The notes under the pieces: generated by a model | Database searches by the model: none | What the model was told of the DNA's origin: nothing | What the model saw: the letters and a program-made list of their open reading frames with translations, nothing else | In this document: one piece after another, positions 18,888-32,944 of the stretch | Numbering within the stretch: position 1 is the first letter of the stretch | Layout of the letters: each line of letters starts with the position of its first letter | Assembly (NCBI GenBank): GCA_018823025.1 | Contig: JAHJJI010000089.1 | Coordinates: forward strand, 29,440-93,439 | DNA from: Gammaproteobacteria bacterium | Lineage (GTDB): Bacteria > Pseudomonadota > Gammaproteobacteria > Burkholderiales > Sulfuricellaceae | Direction of reading: 5' to 3' | Length of the DNA: 64,000 nucleotides | Program-made: the position numbers and the translations under genes

Positions 18888-20267
18888 TCAGGGAGAAGGT
18901 TTGTTTTTTTGAGGCCGTTTCCAGCCTGGGATTGTAACCTGCTTTGCCCGCGACAGAGTAAGTTGCTCCGCCGGTGCATCCCTGGTGATCGTCGCTCCCG
19001 CACCAATGGTTGCACCCTTGCCTACGGTAACCGGGGCTACCAGTTGGGTGTCCGAACCGATAAACGCGTCGTCTTCGATAACCGTCCTGTGCTTGTAGGC
19101 GCCATCGTAGTTGCAGGTAATAGTACCGGCGCCGATATTCACGTTTTTCCCTACCGTGGTATCACCGATATAACTCAGGTGGTTGATCTTGCTGCCACGG
19201 TCAACCTGGCTATTCTTCAGCTCGACGAAGTTGCCGACATGCACATCTTCTGCCAGTTCGGTACCAGGGCGAAGTCGGGCAAACGGTCCAATACGTCCAT
19301 TATCACCAATTCGCGCCTCCTCAATCAGGCTGAATGGCGCAATCCGGGTCCCCTCTCCGACACTGACATCGCGCAGAACGCAGTTGGCGGCAATAGTGAC
19401 ATTATCGCCCAACACCACCTTGCCTTCAAAAACGCAGTTGACGTCGATGCTGACATCTCGGCCACAGACCAATTCGCCACGCACGTCGATTCGCTTTGGG
19501 TCCATCAGACGTACGCCTCGCTCCATCAACCTTGTGGCAACTTCATGCTGGTGCAGACGTTCCAGATGCGCCAACTGAGCGGCGCTGTTTACCCCTATCA
19601 CCTCCCAGTGGTGGCCAGGGTGGCGAGCATTCACTCTCACGCCATCCCCCACAGCCATGGCGATAACGTCAGTCAAATAGTACTCTCCCTGGGCATTGTC
19701 GCTGCGCAAGGCACTAAGCCATTTTTTCATCTTAGCATTGGGTAGTGCCATGATGCCCGTATTCACTTCATGTATGGCGCGCTCCGCCTCATTCGCATCT
19801 TTGTGCTCTACAATGGATTTTACTTGGCCTTGCGCATCGCGCAGGATTCGGCCGTATCCCTCCGGATCCGGTAACGACACCGTCAGCAAGCCAACCGAAT
19901 CTCCATTCATTGAGTCCAGCAGGTTACGTAGCGTACTGACGGAGATCAGCGGCACGTCACCATACAGAATCAGGGTCACCCCGTCATCATCCAACTCCGC
20001 CGCCGCCTGCTGTAAGGCATGTCCGGTTCCAAGTTGCTGCACCTGATTGACCCAGGTGATGTCGCTGTCAGCGTATGCCTGCGGCACGGCCTCACCACCA
20101 TGGCCATAAACCACCAGTAGTTTTGCAGGGTCAAGTTCTCGCGCGGCATTGATGACATGCCCGAGTAGTGGACGGCCCGCAAGCGGGTGCAGAACCTTCG
20201 GGCGGGCTGAGTGCATGCGCGAACCTTTTCCGGCCGCCAATATAACGATGTTAAGTTTTGATATCAT
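18888..20267 (-). CDS. glmU: Bifunctional GlmU (GlcN-1-P acetyltransferase / GlcNAc-1-P uridyltransferase)
   Basis: GlmU performs the last two steps to UDP-GlcNAc. The 459-residue protein has the nucleotidyltransferase signature LAAGKGSRM near 11-19 and a YGDVPLI strand in the N-terminal half. The C-terminal half is a left-handed beta-helix of hexapeptide repeats ([27 protein letters not shown]), which forms the acetyltransferase. Length and motifs are normal. It is the first gene of the glmU-glmS-ParA operon and lies 76 bases past atpC, beyond the atp terminator. Confidence 0.97.
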   Translation of the reverse strand: MISKLNIVILAAGKGSRMHSARPKVLHPLAGRPLLGHVINAARELDPAKLLVVYGHGGEAVPQAYADSDITWVNQVQQLGTGHALQQAAAELDDDGVTLILYGDVPLISVSTLRNLLDSMNGDSVGLLTVSLPDPEGYGRILRDAQGQVKSIVEHKDANEAERAIHEVNTGIMALPNAKMKKWLSALRSDNAQGEYYLTDVIAMAVGDGVRVNARHPGHHWEVIGVNSAAQLAHLERLHQHEVATRLMERGVRLMDPKRIDVRGELVCGRDVSIDVNCVFEGKVVLGDNVTIAANCVLRDVSVGEGTRIAPFSLIEEARIGDNGRIGPFARLRPGTELAEDVHVGNFVELKNSQVDRGSKINHLSYIGDTTVGKNVNIGAGTITCNYDGAYKHRTVIEDDAFIGSDTQLVAPVTVGKGATIGAGATITRDAPAEQLTLSRAKQVTIPGWKRPQKNKPSP

Positions 20268-20283
20268 CAGTTTGTTTTGCCTA

Positions 20284-20315
20284 TAAAAAAATGGCAGCCT
20301 CTAGGGCTGCCATTT
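20284..20315 (-). terminator. Rho-independent terminator of the atp operon
   Basis: On the minus strand an 11-base perfect stem (AAATGGCAGCC / GGCTGCCATTT) with a five-base loop is followed by a run of T residues. It sits about 30 bases after the atpC stop and just before glmU on the same strand, so it should end the atp transcript. Confidence 0.85.
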
Positions 20316-20343
20316 CAACACTACCGACCCACTCGCACAAGCA

Positions 20344-20766
20344 TTACCTCTGCTTGCGCAGGTGTTGAATCGCATGTAACTGGGCGATGGCCTCGGCCAA
20401 CTCGGCCTGTGCCTGAGCGTAATCGATCGACGCCGTGCGATCGCGCATGGCCTCCTCAGCTCGTTGCTTGGCTTCCATTGCCTTCACCTCATCCAGGTCT
20501 CTGCCGCGAACCGCGGTGTCGGCAAGGATGGTCACCACCGAAGGTTGAACCTCGAGCAAGCCGCCGGAAACGTAGATCAACTCCTCTTCGTCGCGGTCAG
20601 GTAACTTGAGACGAACCGAGCCCGCCTTGATTTTTGTAATCATCGGCGCATGACGTGGGTAAATACCCACTTCGCCCATTGCCGCCGGAGCGACGAGGAA
20701 TTCTACCACTCCGGAGAAAAGCGAACGTTCCGCACTGACCACGTCCACATGCATTGTCATTGCCAT
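20344..20766 (-). CDS. atpC: F1Fo ATP synthase epsilon subunit
   Basis: The 140-residue epsilon subunit belongs to the central stalk and can inhibit ATP hydrolysis. The N-terminal beta-sandwich ([53 protein letters not shown]) and the C-terminal helical hairpin rich in Ala, Glu and Arg are both present. It is the last gene of the atpIBEFHAGDC operon, 12 bases after atpD, and a strong terminator follows. Confidence 0.95.
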   Translation of the reverse strand: MAMTMHVDVVSAERSLFSGVVEFLVAPAAMGEVGIYPRHAPMITKIKAGSVRLKLPDRDEEELIYVSGGLLEVQPSVVTILADTAVRGRDLDEVKAMEAKQRAEEAMRDRTASIDYAQAQAELAEAIAQLHAIQHLRKQR

Positions 20767-20778
20767 GGTTGATTTGCC

Positions 20779-22179
<1,401 letters not shown>

Positions 22180-22187
22180 TCATTCGG

Positions 22188-23051
22188 TTAAACCGCTGCG
22201 GCGCCCGCAACGATCTCGGATAGTTCCTTGGTGATGGCTGCCTGACGGGTTTTGTTGTAAATCAGCTTGAGTTCGTCAATCACGTTCCCGGCATTATCCG
22301 AAGCCGCCTTCATCGCCACCATCCGTGAGCTTTGCTCGGAGGCAATATTTTCAGCCACTGACTGATAAATCAGGGTCTCGATATACCGCACCAGCAGCTC
22401 GTCAATGACCTGTTTAGCATCTGGCTCATAAATATAATCCCAATGGCCGCTTGCGCTTCCCAACGCTTCACCACTAATGGGCAGTAGCTGCTCCATCACC
22501 GGCTCCTGCTTCATGGTATTGACGAAGCGGGTGAAACAGATATGCAACGCGTCGATGCGGCCATCATTATAGGCATCCAACATCAACTTAACCGGCCCGA
22601 TCAGTTTTTCCATGTGCGGTGTATCGCCCAGATGCGTCGCCTGTGAAAGCACGCTAGCTCCGATGCGCTGCATGAAACCTAGTGCCTTGTTGCCTATAGC
22701 GCAAACCTCAACGCCATGCTTGCCACCTTCCCATTCCTTCATCCTGGCCAGGGTCATACGCAGGACGTTGGTGTTCAGTCCACCGCACAACCCCTTATCC
22801 GAGGTCACCACGATCACCCCGATACGGCTCGGGTTCTCGCGTTTTACCAGAAAAGGATGTTTGTATTCCGGATTGGCGTGGCTCAAGTGTGCCGCTACAT
22901 TGCGAATTTTCTCTGCATAGGGCCTGGCCGCACGCATCCGATCCTGCGCTTTGCGCATTTTGGAGGCCGCAACCATTTCCATGGCTCGGGTTATCTTCTG
23001 GGTATTCTGGACGCTCTTGATCTTGGTCCGAATTTCTTTACCGCCAGCCAT
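22188..23051 (-). CDS. atpG: F1Fo ATP synthase gamma subunit
   Basis: The 287-residue rotor shaft of F1. The N-terminal helix ([36 protein letters not shown]) and the C-terminal helix ending in [18 protein letters not shown] form the coiled coil that turns inside the alpha/beta hexamer; [13 protein letters not shown] marks the central Rossmann-like domain. Length and position between atpA and atpD are standard. Confidence 0.97.
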   Translation of the reverse strand: MAGGKEIRTKIKSVQNTQKITRAMEMVAASKMRKAQDRMRAARPYAEKIRNVAAHLSHANPEYKHPFLVKRENPSRIGVIVVTSDKGLCGGLNTNVLRMTLARMKEWEGGKHGVEVCAIGNKALGFMQRIGASVLSQATHLGDTPHMEKLIGPVKLMLDAYNDGRIDALHICFTRFVNTMKQEPVMEQLLPISGEALGSASGHWDYIYEPDAKQVIDELLVRYIETLIYQSVAENIASEQSSRMVAMKAASDNAGNVIDELKLIYNKTRQAAITKELSEIVAGAAAV

Positions 23052-23081
23052 CAGTCAACTCCGCTGTGAATTCGTTTGCGC

Positions 23082-24617
23082 TCAATAAACGGCGCTGGCT
23101 TTGAAATCATCGATCGCCGCGCTCAACGCTTTTTCTGCTTCCGCGTCCATTTCCTTGGTTTCTTCGATCTTGTCTCGCAACGCGCTGTACTTGCTCTTGA
23201 TGAAAGCGTGCAAAGCAGCCTCGAAGGCCAGCGCTTTTTTCACGTCGACATCGTCAAGATAACCCTTGTTTACGGCAAACAACGTGAGGGCCGTATCGGC
23301 CACAGTCATCGGAGCGAACTGAGCCTGCTTCATCAGCTCGGTAACCATTTTGCCGCGTTCCAGCTGCTTGCGGGTTGCCTCGTCAAGATCGGAGGCAAAC
23401 TGGGCAAACGCAGCCAGCTCACGGTACTGCGCCAGCGCCATACGAATACCGCCGCCCAGCTTCTTGATCACCTTGGTCTGCGCCGCACCACCGACGCGGG
23501 ACACGGAAAGACCGGCGTTGATTGCGGGACGAATGCCGGCGTTGAACAAGTCAGTTTCCAGGAAAATCTGACCATCGGTAATCGAAATCACGTTGGTCGG
23601 AACGAACGCCGAAACGTCGCCGGCCTGGGTTTCAATGATCGGCAGCGCGGTGAGCGAGCCTGTCTTGCCTTTTACCCCGGAACGCTTTTCAACGTCTTCC
23701 GCGTTAATGCGCGCAGCGCGCTCGAGCAGACGGGAGTGCAAGTAGAACACATCCCCCGGGTAAGCTTCGCGGCCAGGCGGACGCCGCAGCAACAGGGAAA
23801 TCTGGCGGTAGGCCCAAGCCTGCTTGGTGAGGTCGTCATAAATGATCAGTGCGTCCTGACCACGGTCGCGGAAGTATTCGCCCATCGAGCAACCCGAATA
23901 AGGCGCGATATACTGCATGGCTGCCGAGTCGGATGCGGTTGCGGCCACTACGATGGTGTGGCCCATGGCGCCGTGCTCTTCCAGTTTGCGCACCACGTTG
24001 ATAATGCTCGACGCTTTCTGGCCGATAGCCACGTAGATGCAGACGACCCCGGTACCCTTCTGGTTGATGATAGCATCCACGGCCACGGCGGTTTTTCCGG
24101 TTTGCCGGTCGCCGATGATCAGTTCGCGCTGGCCGCGGCCGATTGGCACCATGGCGTCAATAGACTTGAGGCCGGTTTGTACTGGTTGAGACACTGACTG
24201 GCGAGCAATAACACCAGGAGCAATTTTTTCGATCGGGGATTTTTCGGTGGTGTTGATCGGCCCCTTGCCGTCGATCGGCTGACCCAACGAGTTCACCACG
24301 CGTCCCATCAGTGCTTCGCCGACCGGCACCTCCAGAATGCGGCCGGTACACTTGACGGTGTCGCCTTCAGTAATGTGCTCGTATTCGCCCAACACCACGG
24401 CGCCGACCGAGTCTCGCTCAAGGTTGAGAGCCAGGCCGAAGGTGTTACCGGGAAACTCCAGCATCTCACCCTGCATTGCGTCACTCAGGCCATGAACTCG
24501 GACAATACCGTCGGTAACCGACACGACCGTGCCCTGATTCCGCGCCTCGGCCGTGGTGGCCAGGTTTTCGATTTTGCTCTTGATCAGCTCACTGATCTCT
24601 GAAGGATTCAACTGCAT
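23082..24617 (-). CDS. atpA: F1Fo ATP synthase alpha subunit
   Basis: The 511-residue non-catalytic nucleotide-binding subunit of F1. Seen: an N-terminal helix [19 protein letters not shown] that contacts delta, the P-loop GDRQTGKTA near 169-177, and the family signature [17 protein letters not shown] near 365. The length is normal. It starts 8 bases after atpH, so translation of the two is probably coupled. Confidence 0.97.
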   Translation of the reverse strand: MQLNPSEISELIKSKIENLATTAEARNQGTVVSVTDGIVRVHGLSDAMQGEMLEFPGNTFGLALNLERDSVGAVVLGEYEHITEGDTVKCTGRILEVPVGEALMGRVVNSLGQPIDGKGPINTTEKSPIEKIAPGVIARQSVSQPVQTGLKSIDAMVPIGRGQRELIIGDRQTGKTAVAVDAIINQKGTGVVCIYVAIGQKASSIINVVRKLEEHGAMGHTIVVAATASDSAAMQYIAPYSGCSMGEYFRDRGQDALIIYDDLTKQAWAYRQISLLLRRPPGREAYPGDVFYLHSRLLERAARINAEDVEKRSGVKGKTGSLTALPIIETQAGDVSAFVPTNVISITDGQIFLETDLFNAGIRPAINAGLSVSRVGGAAQTKVIKKLGGGIRMALAQYRELAAFAQFASDLDEATRKQLERGKMVTELMKQAQFAPMTVADTALTLFAVNKGYLDDVDVKKALAFEAALHAFIKSKYSALRDKIEETKEMDAEAEKALSAAIDDFKASAVY

Positions 24618-24625
24618 GATCTCTC

Positions 24626-25162
24626 CTAACTTTTGAGCGTAAACGCCATGTTTTGTAATTGGCCGCGCACCGACGCGTCAATCACGACGTCGCCCGCTAC
24701 GATTCTGACACCGCCGATAAGTTCGGGATCCAGGGTTACGGTCGCCTCAACTTTGCGCTTGTATTTGGTTTCCAGGCGACGCACTAAATCTTCTTTCTCT
24801 GCGTCACTCAGGGGATAGGCACTGAAAATCTCGGTATCCATGACGCCGCCGTGCAGTGCCCGTAGCAGCTCGAACTGCTCGCGGATTATCGGCAGCAAGG
24901 TCAGCCGCCCATTCTCCAGCAGCAGCTTCACCATGTTTACACCTTGTGCATCGATACTCTTTTCGCACACGGCGAGAAACGCGTTTCGCTGTTGTGCCGC
25001 CGTCAGCCGGGGGTTGCCGATCACCGCCTGCATCTGCGGGTCGCTAACAACCATTGACGCAAATTCCAGCATCTGCGACCACTTATCGAGTGTGTCACCC
25101 TGCTCGGCGATGCGGTAAACCGCTTCGGCATAGGGTCTGGCTATGGTAGTGACTTCTGCCAT
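24626..25162 (-). CDS. atpH: F1Fo ATP synthase delta subunit
   Basis: The 178-residue delta (OSCP-like) subunit links the top of F1 to the peripheral b-subunit stalk. The N-terminal helical domain starts [19 protein letters not shown]. The conserved C-terminal stretch includes [26 protein letters not shown]. It lies seven bases after atpF and eight before atpA in the standard operon order. Confidence 0.95.
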   Translation of the reverse strand: MAEVTTIARPYAEAVYRIAEQGDTLDKWSQMLEFASMVVSDPQMQAVIGNPRLTAAQQRNAFLAVCEKSIDAQGVNMVKLLLENGRLTLLPIIREQFELLRALHGGVMDTEIFSAYPLSDAEKEDLVRRLETKYKRKVEATVTLDPELIGGVRIVAGDVVIDASVRGQLQNMAFTLKS

Positions 25163-25169
25163 GATGTCT

Positions 25170-25640
25170 CTATAGCTCGCTTTTGATCGATGTCAGGAGC
25201 TCTGCGTGAACCTTGGCATCTATTTCGCGACGAAGGATTTTCTCCGCGCCGGCTATCGCCAGGTCAGCTACCTGCTGGCGCAAACTTTCCTTGGCCCGAT
25301 GAACCTCCTGCTCTATTTCTGCCTTGGCTCCAGCAACGAGACGGTCACCTTCTTCCTTGGCATGGTCTTTGGCTTCCTCGATGATCTGGGTTGCGCGCTT
25401 CTCTGCCAGGGCGATCACATCAGCCGCTTTCTGCTTGGCCTCATGCATGCCCTCAGTAGCACGGCGGGAGGCCAGCTCCAGTTCGTGCTTTCCGCGCTCA
25501 CCAGCGGCCAATCCATCGGCGATGACCTGCTTGCGAGCGGTCAACACCTGCATGATGGGCGGCCAAACGAACCTCATGCAGAACCAGACGAACATGATGA
25601 ACATGATCGTTTGCCCGAGAAGGGTTGCATTGATATTCAT
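25170..25640 (-). CDS. atpF: F1Fo ATP synthase b subunit
   Basis: The 156-residue peripheral stalk subunit. One N-terminal membrane helix (MNINATLLGQTIMFIMFVWFCMRFVWPPI) is followed by a long charged helix rich in Ala, Glu and Lys that forms the dimeric coiled coil reaching the delta subunit. Length is typical. It lies between atpE and atpH. Confidence 0.95.
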   Translation of the reverse strand: MNINATLLGQTIMFIMFVWFCMRFVWPPIMQVLTARKQVIADGLAAGERGKHELELASRRATEGMHEAKQKAADVIALAEKRATQIIEEAKDHAKEEGDRLVAGAKAEIEQEVHRAKESLRQQVADLAIAGAEKILRREIDAKVHAELLTSIKSEL

Positions 25641-25677
25641 GCATGAACCTTTCTTATGTTAAGAATTACTATCCGCC

Positions 25678-26819
<1,142 letters not shown>

Positions 26820-27194
26820 TTATTGTTTCTCTATTCCACTGAATATTGTCGAAAATACCAAGGTCAACTGCCCCAGAACAAAACCGATCAGCAAAGGCAC
26901 CGGCATCAGCTTCAACCATCCCAATCCCGCCACTATCAGCAGCGCGACCATCAAAAAACGCTCCATGCTGAAGCGTACCAACCAAGCCAGTTCTTGACGC
27001 GCTTCTTGCACTGGCCGCTGCGCACCGGCACGCATGCACCAGATCAGAAACAACGCATTTGCCACGGCTACCGCGCCACCAAAAAATGCCGCAACAGCAA
27101 CATTTCTTTCCTGCCAGATTAACAACAACGATGCGCCAAGCATTACCGTAACAGCCTGCACACCGACCGCCCCGTAACCTACGCCCATTTGCAA
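26820..27194 (-). CDS. atpI: ATP synthase accessory subunit I
   Basis: A 124-residue protein with four predicted membrane helices (about 12-30, 32-52, 76-93 and 97-117) and a short basic loop between the second and third. AtpI proteins help assemble the c-ring and are often poorly conserved; the call rests on size, topology and position as the first gene of the atp operon, directly before atpB. The operon promoter must lie in the 183 bases between this start and the parB stop, but no clear -35/-10 pair is assigned. Confidence 0.85.
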   Translation of the reverse strand: MQMGVGYGAVGVQAVTVMLGASLLLIWQERNVAVAAFFGGAVAVANALFLIWCMRAGAQRPVQEARQELAWLVRFSMERFLMVALLIVAGLGWLKLMPVPLLIGFVLGQLTLVFSTIFSGIEKQ

Positions 27195-27377
27195 ATCACA
27201 GTCAGAAATAAAAAGTGACGCGATTTTAATCCCTCCTTGACCCGCTCGTCAATTTAAGGGCATTCCAGAGGCTCGCTCAACCGGGTATTTCATTTAGGAC
27301 CTAAACATCAGATTACAGGCAATTTAATACATAGGCAAATACTTATATTCTTATATGCCCATAAGAAATTCTACACA

Positions 27378-28226
27378 TCATCTTTCGCTCAGTCGACTAA
27401 CAATATCGTCCAGTTGCTCCAGGCTATCGTAATTAATGATCAGCTTGCCCCGGCCCTTATTTTGTGTTTTTAGCGTTACTATGGCACCCAGTTTTTCCGC
27501 CAAGTCTTCCTGCAGCCTTAAAATATCCCGGTCCGGCTTGGTCTTGGGCTTTGAGTCCGGCGGTTGTTGCTGACGCTGAACCAGCCTTTCCGCTTCGCGC
27601 ACTGACAAGCCTTTGCCCACAATCTCATTGGCCACCGTAATTTGTCCCACATTAGGCAGGCTTAGTAGCGCTCTGGCATGCCCCATGTCGAGTTGATTGT
27701 GCATCAGCAGCTCCTGCACCGGCGCTGCCAGATTGAGCAGGCGCAGCAGATTGCTTACCGCGCTACGCGATCGCCCTACCGCTTCAGCGGCGAGCTGGTG
27801 AGTCATATCAAACTCGTTAATCAGGCGCTGGATTCCCGTAGCCTCCTCCAGCGGATTGAGGTTCTCTCGCTGAATATTCTCAATCAACGACATTGCCAAT
27901 GCAGCCTCATCCGCCACCACCCGAACCAGCACCGGCACTTCTGTCAGCCCGGCAAGCCGAGCTGCGCGCCAACGCCGCTCGCCGGCAATAATTTCATAGT
28001 TGCCCGCAATCAGCGCCCTGGCCAGTATGGGCTGCATGATGCCCTGGGATTTGATGGATTCGGCCAATTCCGCCAGGGATTCCTGGTCCATGTGGGTGCG
28101 CGGCTGATATTTTCCTGGCTGGAGCTGATCCAGTTGTAAATTTTGCAGCCTATCTGTATTTTCTTCTTCACCGCCGCCAGCCAGCAGTGCATCAAGACCG
28201 CGTCCCAATCCCTTCATTTTTACCAT
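27378..28226 (-). CDS. parB: Chromosome partitioning protein ParB
   Basis: This 282-residue CTP-dependent DNA clamp loads at parS and spreads to form the segregation complex. The N-terminus KGLGRGLDALL contacts ParA. The ParB/Srx domain includes GERRWRAARLAGL and ENIQRENLNPLEEA; a helix-turn-helix (LAAEAVGRSRSAVSNLLRLL) binds parS, and a C-terminal dimer domain follows. Either the ATG at 28226 or that at 28217 could start it. It lies seven bases after parA. An inverted repeat (TTCTTAT-N6-ATAAGAA, 27349-27368) follows the stop. Confidence 0.96.
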   Translation of the reverse strand: MVKMKGLGRGLDALLAGGGEEENTDRLQNLQLDQLQPGKYQPRTHMDQESLAELAESIKSQGIMQPILARALIAGNYEIIAGERRWRAARLAGLTEVPVLVRVVADEAALAMSLIENIQRENLNPLEEATGIQRLINEFDMTHQLAAEAVGRSRSAVSNLLRLLNLAAPVQELLMHNQLDMGHARALLSLPNVGQITVANEIVGKGLSVREAERLVQRQQQPPDSKPKTKPDRDILRLQEDLAEKLGAIVTLKTQNKGRGKLIINYDSLEQLDDIVSRLSER

Positions 28227-28233
28227 TTCCCTC

Positions 28234-28995
28234 TCACTTTCTTACCATTTCGCCAGCCAGCGCCAAATAGGCCAGTGCGCCTTTCGATGTTTTGTCGTGA
28301 TACAGCACTGGCACACCATAGCTGGGCGCTTCCGCCAACCTGACATTACGCGGAATCACGGTGCGGTATACCTTATCGCCGAAATGTCGTTGCAGTTGCT
28401 CCGACACCTGTTGCGCTAGGGTATTCCTCGGATCGAACATCGTCCGCAGCAACCCCTCGATTTCCAGTTGCGGGTTAAGGCTGGCACGAACTCGTTTGAT
28501 GGTTTGCACCAGATCGCTCAATCCCTCAAGAGCATAATATTCGCATTGCATCGGGATCATCACCGCCTGCGCAGCGCAAAGACCGTTCACCGTCAGAAGG
28601 TTGAGCGCCGGCGGGCAGTCGATCAGCACAAAATCGTAATCTGCCTCAATATTTGCCAAGGCGTTCTTAAGACGTTTTTCCCGGTGCGGCAAATCCACCA
28701 GTTCGACCTCCGCACCCGCCAATTCGCGGTTGGAAGGGATCAGGTCAAACTTGCCGCAGGTGTTGGTGATACGCACCTCCGCGATGCTCTTTTCCTCCAG
28801 CAGCACATGATATACCGTCTGCGTCAGAGCCATTTTGTCGACACCACAACCCATGGTGGCGTTGCCCTGTGGATCAAGGTCGATCAGCAGCACACGGCGT
28901 TTGGTTGCCGCCAGGCTGGCCGCAAGATTAACTGTGGTGGTGGTCTTCCCCACCCCTCCTTTTTGATTTGTAATTGCGAGTACTTTTGCCATCAC
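28234..28995 (-). CDS. parA: Chromosome partitioning ATPase ParA
   Basis: A 253-residue ParA/Soj ATPase that binds DNA nonspecifically as an ATP dimer and pulls the ParB-parS complex. The deviant Walker A is QKGGVGKTTTTVNLAA from about residue 10; Walker A' is IDLDPQGNATMG, and FVLIDCPPALNLLT is the Walker B strand. The gene is six bases after rsmG and just before parB, the usual origin-proximal arrangement. parS-like sites are present at 31588-31603 and 38161-38176. Confidence 0.97.
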   Translation of the reverse strand: MMAKVLAITNQKGGVGKTTTTVNLAASLAATKRRVLLIDLDPQGNATMGCGVDKMALTQTVYHVLLEEKSIAEVRITNTCGKFDLIPSNRELAGAEVELVDLPHREKRLKNALANIEADYDFVLIDCPPALNLLTVNGLCAAQAVMIPMQCEYYALEGLSDLVQTIKRVRASLNPQLEIEGLLRTMFDPRNTLAQQVSEQLQRHFGDKVYRTVIPRNVRLAEAPSYGVPVLYHDKTSKGALAYLALAGEMVRK

Positions 28996-29001
28996 TCCAC
29001 C

Positions 29002-29643
29002 CTAACCCATTGCTTCCATTTTTATCGGTCGCAGCAAAACCAGATGCCGCTCAGCATCCAGGCTCGGCACCTTGAGCGGCTCCACTCCCTGCAATGCAAC
29101 GGTAGCCGGCAATCGGGTCAACTCCTCATATGGATAAAGCCCCTTCATGGCCAGCATCTGCCCAGTATCACTACATAAATGCAACGCCAGGCCGGCGAAC
29201 TCGGCCAAATCAGAAAATGCCCGAGAAATCACTACATCGTACTTTTCTTCCGGCCGCCATGCCTCTACCCTTTCGCAGACTATTGTCGTGTTATTCAAGC
29301 CCAACTCCAGACAGGCTTGCCGGAGAAAACTGGTTTTTTTATGGTTGCTGTCCAGCAGGGTAACCTCAAGTGACGGATTCGCCAGTGCCAAGGGGATTCC
29401 CGGCAGACCGGGACCAGTTCCGACGTCAATGATTCGGCGCCCGCCGATATGCGGCAAAACCGCCAAGCTATCGAGCAAATGCTGGGTTACCATTTTTTGT
29501 GGATCACGCACGGCAGTCAGGTTATAAACCTTGTTCCATTTCTGTATGAGCTCAACATAGCTCAGCAATCTCGATTGCGTTGCCGGGTCTAAATACAGGC
29601 CCATTTCCTCCAGACCACAGGCTAATATTTCTTCCAGGCTCAT
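29002..29643 (-). CDS. rsmG: 16S rRNA (guanine-527-N7) methyltransferase RsmG
   Basis: A 213-residue SAM-dependent enzyme that methylates G527 of 16S rRNA, historically GidB. The SAM-binding motif [15 protein letters not shown] lies near 71-85, preceded by [14 protein letters not shown]. Loss of its orthologues gives low-level streptomycin resistance in other bacteria. Its start overlaps the mnmG stop by four bases (ATGA), so the two are coupled. Confidence 0.96.
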   Translation of the reverse strand: MSLEEILACGLEEMGLYLDPATQSRLLSYVELIQKWNKVYNLTAVRDPQKMVTQHLLDSLAVLPHIGGRRIIDVGTGPGLPGIPLALANPSLEVTLLDSNHKKTSFLRQACLELGLNNTTIVCERVEAWRPEEKYDVVISRAFSDLAEFAGLALHLCSDTGQMLAMKGLYPYEELTRLPATVALQGVEPLKVPSLDAERHLVLLRPIKMEAMG

Positions 29644-31538
29644 GCGCTTTTCTTCTCATCACTAATCTTTTGGCTACGTTTCAAGTGCACCAGCAGTACA
29701 GAAATCGCCGCTGGCGTCACCCCGGAAACACGCCCCGCCTGCCCCAAGGTTTCAGGCTTGTGCTGGTTAAGCTTCTGCTGCACTTCTATGGAGAGCCCGT
29801 GCACCTCGCGGTAATCTAAACTCAAAGGCAGGGCCATGGCTTCATAATGCTGGTGACGGGCAACCTCCTCCTGCTGACGCGCGATGTAACCCTGGTACTT
29901 GGCTTGGATCTCAACCTGTTCGGCCACCTTTGAGTCTCCAACCCCAACTCCGGCGCCCGTCAGCGTCATCAAGTCGCTGTAGCTGACATCAGGCCGGCGC
30001 AGTAAATCCAATAACGAATACTCCCGCTCGATCCCCTTTCCCAGCACCCTTTCCGCATCTTCCTGGGGCAGCAACTTCGGATTAACCCAGACGCTTTTCA
30101 AGCGTTCCTGTTCGCGCGCGATAGCCTCACGCTTTTCCACGAAACACCGCCACCGCGCATCATCAACCACGCCGAGTAGCCGCCCCTCTTCCGTCAATCG
30201 CAGGTCAGCATTGTCCTCGCGCAACATCAACCGGTATTCGGCGCGACTGGTAAACATGCGGTAAGGCTCAACCACGCCACGAGTGATCAGGTCATCCACC
30301 ATCACCCCGAGATAGGCCTGATCCCGACCTGGATACCAAGCTTCTTTTCCCTGTGCCGACAACCCGGCATTAATACCCGCCAGGATTCCCTGCGCGGCGG
30401 CTTCTTCATAGCCGGTTGTCCCATTGATCTGGCCCGCGAAGAATAGTCCCTGTATTAGCTTGGTTTCCAATGAGTGCTTTAGCCCGAGTGGGTCAAAAAA
30501 ATCGTACTCTATTGCGTAGCCAGGCCGAGTAATATGCGCATTTTCAAATCCTTGTATCGACCGCACCAGTTCAACCTGCACATCGAAAGGCAAACTGGTA
30601 GAGATGCCGTTGGGATAGATTTCATGGGTATTCAACCCTTCCGGCTCAACGAAAATCTGGTGCGAATCCTTGCCGGAAAAACGCATGATCTTGTCTTCGA
30701 TAGACGGGCAATAGCGTGGCCCCACGCCCTCAATCACGCCCGTATAAAGCGGCGAGCGGTCCAGTCCGCCGCGGATAATATCGTGAGTACGCAGATTGGT
30801 TTGAGTGATCCAGCATGGCAATTGGCGCGGATGCTGTGCAGAAGAGCCAAGGAAGGAAAATGCCGGCGCCGGGTCGTCGCCGGGCTGCTCCACCATCACC
30901 GAATAATCCAGACTGCGTCCATCGATACGCGGCGGAGTGCCCGTCTTAAAACGCTTCACTGGCAATTGGATCTCGCGCAACCGTTGCGCCAAGGTAATCG
31001 AAGGGGGGTCTCCGGCGCGCCCAGCCTGATAATTCGACTGCCCAACATGGACCAAACCCGCCAGAAACGTGCCTGCCGTTAACACCACGGCCTTAGCCTG
31101 AAAACGCAAACCCAGCTGGGTAATCACGCCCACCACACGGTCTTGCTCAAGGATCAGGTCATCGACCGCCTGCTGGAACAACCACAGATTGGGTTGATTC
31201 TCCAGTCGACCCCGAATCGCCTGCCGATAAAGGACACGGTCGGCCTGCGCGCGCGTTGCCCGCACCGCCGGCCCCTTGCTGGAGTTGAGTATGCGGAACT
31301 GGATGCCCGCCTCATCTGTCGCCGCCGCCATAGCGCCACCCAGGGCATCGACCTCCTTCACCAAATGGCCCTTGCCGATGCCGCCAATCGAGGGATTACA
31401 CGACATCTGGCCGAGCGTTTCGATGTTATGCGTCAACAATAGCGTTTTCAGCCCCATGCGGGCGCTGGCCAGTGCAGCCTCGGTTCCTGCATGGCCGCCG
31501 CCGATCACGATAACATCAAACTGGGAGGGATAAAGCAT
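29640..31538 (-). CDS. mnmG: tRNA uridine-34 carboxymethylaminomethyl enzyme MnmG
   Basis: MnmG, with MnmE, builds the cmnm5 group on wobble U34 of several tRNAs, using FAD. From the ATG at 31538 the protein has 632 residues. It starts with the FAD-binding motif [22 protein letters not shown] and contains the GidA signatures [16 protein letters not shown] and [21 protein letters not shown]. An in-frame ATG at 31571 would add 11 residues not expected in the family. A parS site lies between this gene and mnmE. Confidence 0.96.
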   Translation of the reverse strand: MLYPSQFDVIVIGGGHAGTEAALASARMGLKTLLLTHNIETLGQMSCNPSIGGIGKGHLVKEVDALGGAMAAATDEAGIQFRILNSSKGPAVRATRAQADRVLYRQAIRGRLENQPNLWLFQQAVDDLILEQDRVVGVITQLGLRFQAKAVVLTAGTFLAGLVHVGQSNYQAGRAGDPPSITLAQRLREIQLPVKRFKTGTPPRIDGRSLDYSVMVEQPGDDPAPAFSFLGSSAQHPRQLPCWITQTNLRTHDIIRGGLDRSPLYTGVIEGVGPRYCPSIEDKIMRFSGKDSHQIFVEPEGLNTHEIYPNGISTSLPFDVQVELVRSIQGFENAHITRPGYAIEYDFFDPLGLKHSLETKLIQGLFFAGQINGTTGYEEAAAQGILAGINAGLSAQGKEAWYPGRDQAYLGVMVDDLITRGVVEPYRMFTSRAEYRLMLREDNADLRLTEEGRLLGVVDDARWRCFVEKREAIAREQERLKSVWVNPKLLPQEDAERVLGKGIEREYSLLDLLRRPDVSYSDLMTLTGAGVGVGDSKVAEQVEIQAKYQGYIARQQEEVARHQHYEAMALPLSLDYREVHGLSIEVQQKLNQHKPETLGQAGRVSGVTPAAISVLLVHLKRSQKISDEKKSA

Positions 31539-31587
31539 GGTCAACCGGAGTGCGAAATGAGTGCGAATCATAACCCAAAAAAGCTAT

Positions 31588-31603
31588 TGTTTCACGTGAA
31601 ACG
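31588..31603. promoter_or_regulatory. parS centromere site 1
   Basis: The sequence TGTTTCACGTGAAACG matches the bacterial parS consensus TGTTTCACGTGAAACA at 15 of 16 positions. It lies in the mnmE-mnmG gap, abutting the mnmE stop codon, about 3.4 kb from the parB gene and 4 kb from dnaA, so ParB should bind here. Confidence 0.9.
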
Positions 31604-32944
31604 CTATTTTCCGATACAGAAACGGGAAAAAATCTCCCCCAGCAAATCGTCTGATGTAAATTCACCGGTTATGCTGGAAAGCGCATTCTGGGCCAACCGA
31701 AGCTCCTCAGCAAAAAACTCGACCCGGCCCTCACAAGCCGCCGCAAGAGACAGTCGCTCCTTGGCTTCGCGCAATGCACTCAGGTGGCGCTCACGCGCCA
31801 TGAATACACCCTCGGCACCCGTCTGCCACCCGACGACTCGCAGCAGATGCTCATGCAGCAGATCGATTCCAGCGCCAGTCTTGGCTGAGAGGTAAATGTC
31901 CACCACGCCGCCCGCAGCATCCACTCTAGGCTCATGGCCGAGGAGATCAACCTTGTTGAAAACCCGGAGCAACGGCAGGTCTGCCGGCAATTTGGCAATA
32001 ATGTCCAAGTCAGCCGAAGCGATTCCTTTCGCCGCATCGATCAGTAGCAAGGCTGCGTTGGCTTGCTGTATCGCGCTCCAGGTGCGGGCGATACCGATTT
32101 TCTCTACTTCATCTTCGGTGACGCGCAATCCAGCTGTGTCGATAAAATGCAGCGCCACGCCCTCTATAGCGATGTGCTGACGGATCGCATCACGAGTGGT
32201 TCCCGCCACAGGGGTAACGATTGCCACTTCCTCGCCAGCAAGCTGGTTAAGCAAGCTGGATTTACCCACATTCGGCTGGCCAATAAGAACAATATGCAAG
32301 CCTTCACGCAACAGGCTACCCTGATTTGATTGGCGGAAGACCTTATCCAGCTGAGCGCTGATAGCGGCTAGCTGGTTTAGCGCATTGGACTCCTCGAGAA
32401 AATCGATTTCCTCTTCCGGGAAATCCAGGGTCGCCTCCACCAGCATACGCAGGTTGATCAGCGCCTCCACCAGTTGATGAATGGCATAAGAAAACTCCCC
32501 ACGCAGTGAACGCATTGCGGTTATCGCCGCCTCAGTGGTGGCCGCATCGATCAGGTCTGCAACGCTTTCCGCCTGAGCCAGGTCCATCTTGTCGTTAATA
32601 AAAGCGCGCTGGGTAAACTCTCCCGGCAGCGCCGGGCGCGCGCCCAATTCCAGGCAACGGCCCAGCAACCGGCGCAACACCGCGTCGCCACCATGACCTT
32701 GCAGTTCGAGAACATCCTGACCAGTATAGGAATGGGGGGCGGGGAAATACAGGGCGATACCCTGATCAATTACCTCCCCATCTGCCGCCAGGAAATTACT
32801 CAGCGTAGCGACGCGGGGAACGGGGGTTTTCCCTAGGATACTATTGGCTAAGCCGCTCAGGTCTTCCCCGGAAACACGCACCACGCCAATACCACCGCGC
32901 CCATGGGCAGTGGCAATTGCGGCGATAATATCAGTGCTTACCAT
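31604..32944 (-). CDS. mnmE: tRNA modification GTPase MnmE
   Basis: MnmE is the GTPase partner of MnmG in wobble-uridine modification. From the ATG at 32944 it has 446 residues: a TrmE N-terminal tetrahydrofolate-binding domain ([22 protein letters not shown]), a helical domain with an inserted G domain (G1 [21 protein letters not shown]), and the catalytic C-terminal CIGK. The start overlaps the end of yidC by 14 bases; a longer frame up to 33004 would overlap more and add residues foreign to the family. Confidence 0.95.
   Translation of the reverse strand: MVSTDIIAAIATAHGRGGIGVVRVSGEDLSGLANSILGKTPVPRVATLSNFLAADGEVIDQGIALYFPAPHSYTGQDVLELQGHGGDAVLRRLLGRCLELGARPALPGEFTQRAFINDKMDLAQAESVADLIDAATTEAAITAMRSLRGEFSYAIHQLVEALINLRMLVEATLDFPEEEIDFLEESNALNQLAAISAQLDKVFRQSNQGSLLREGLHIVLIGQPNVGKSSLLNQLAGEEVAIVTPVAGTTRDAIRQHIAIEGVALHFIDTAGLRVTEDEVEKIGIARTWSAIQQANAALLLIDAAKGIASADLDIIAKLPADLPLLRVFNKVDLLGHEPRVDAAGGVVDIYLSAKTGAGIDLLHEHLLRVVGWQTGAEGVFMARERHLSALREAKERLSLAAACEGRVEFFAEELRLAQNALSSITGEFTSDDLLGEIFSRFCIGK

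Noticed and set aside
23076..24197. 373-codon plus-strand frame
   Set aside because: Antisense shadow of atpA.
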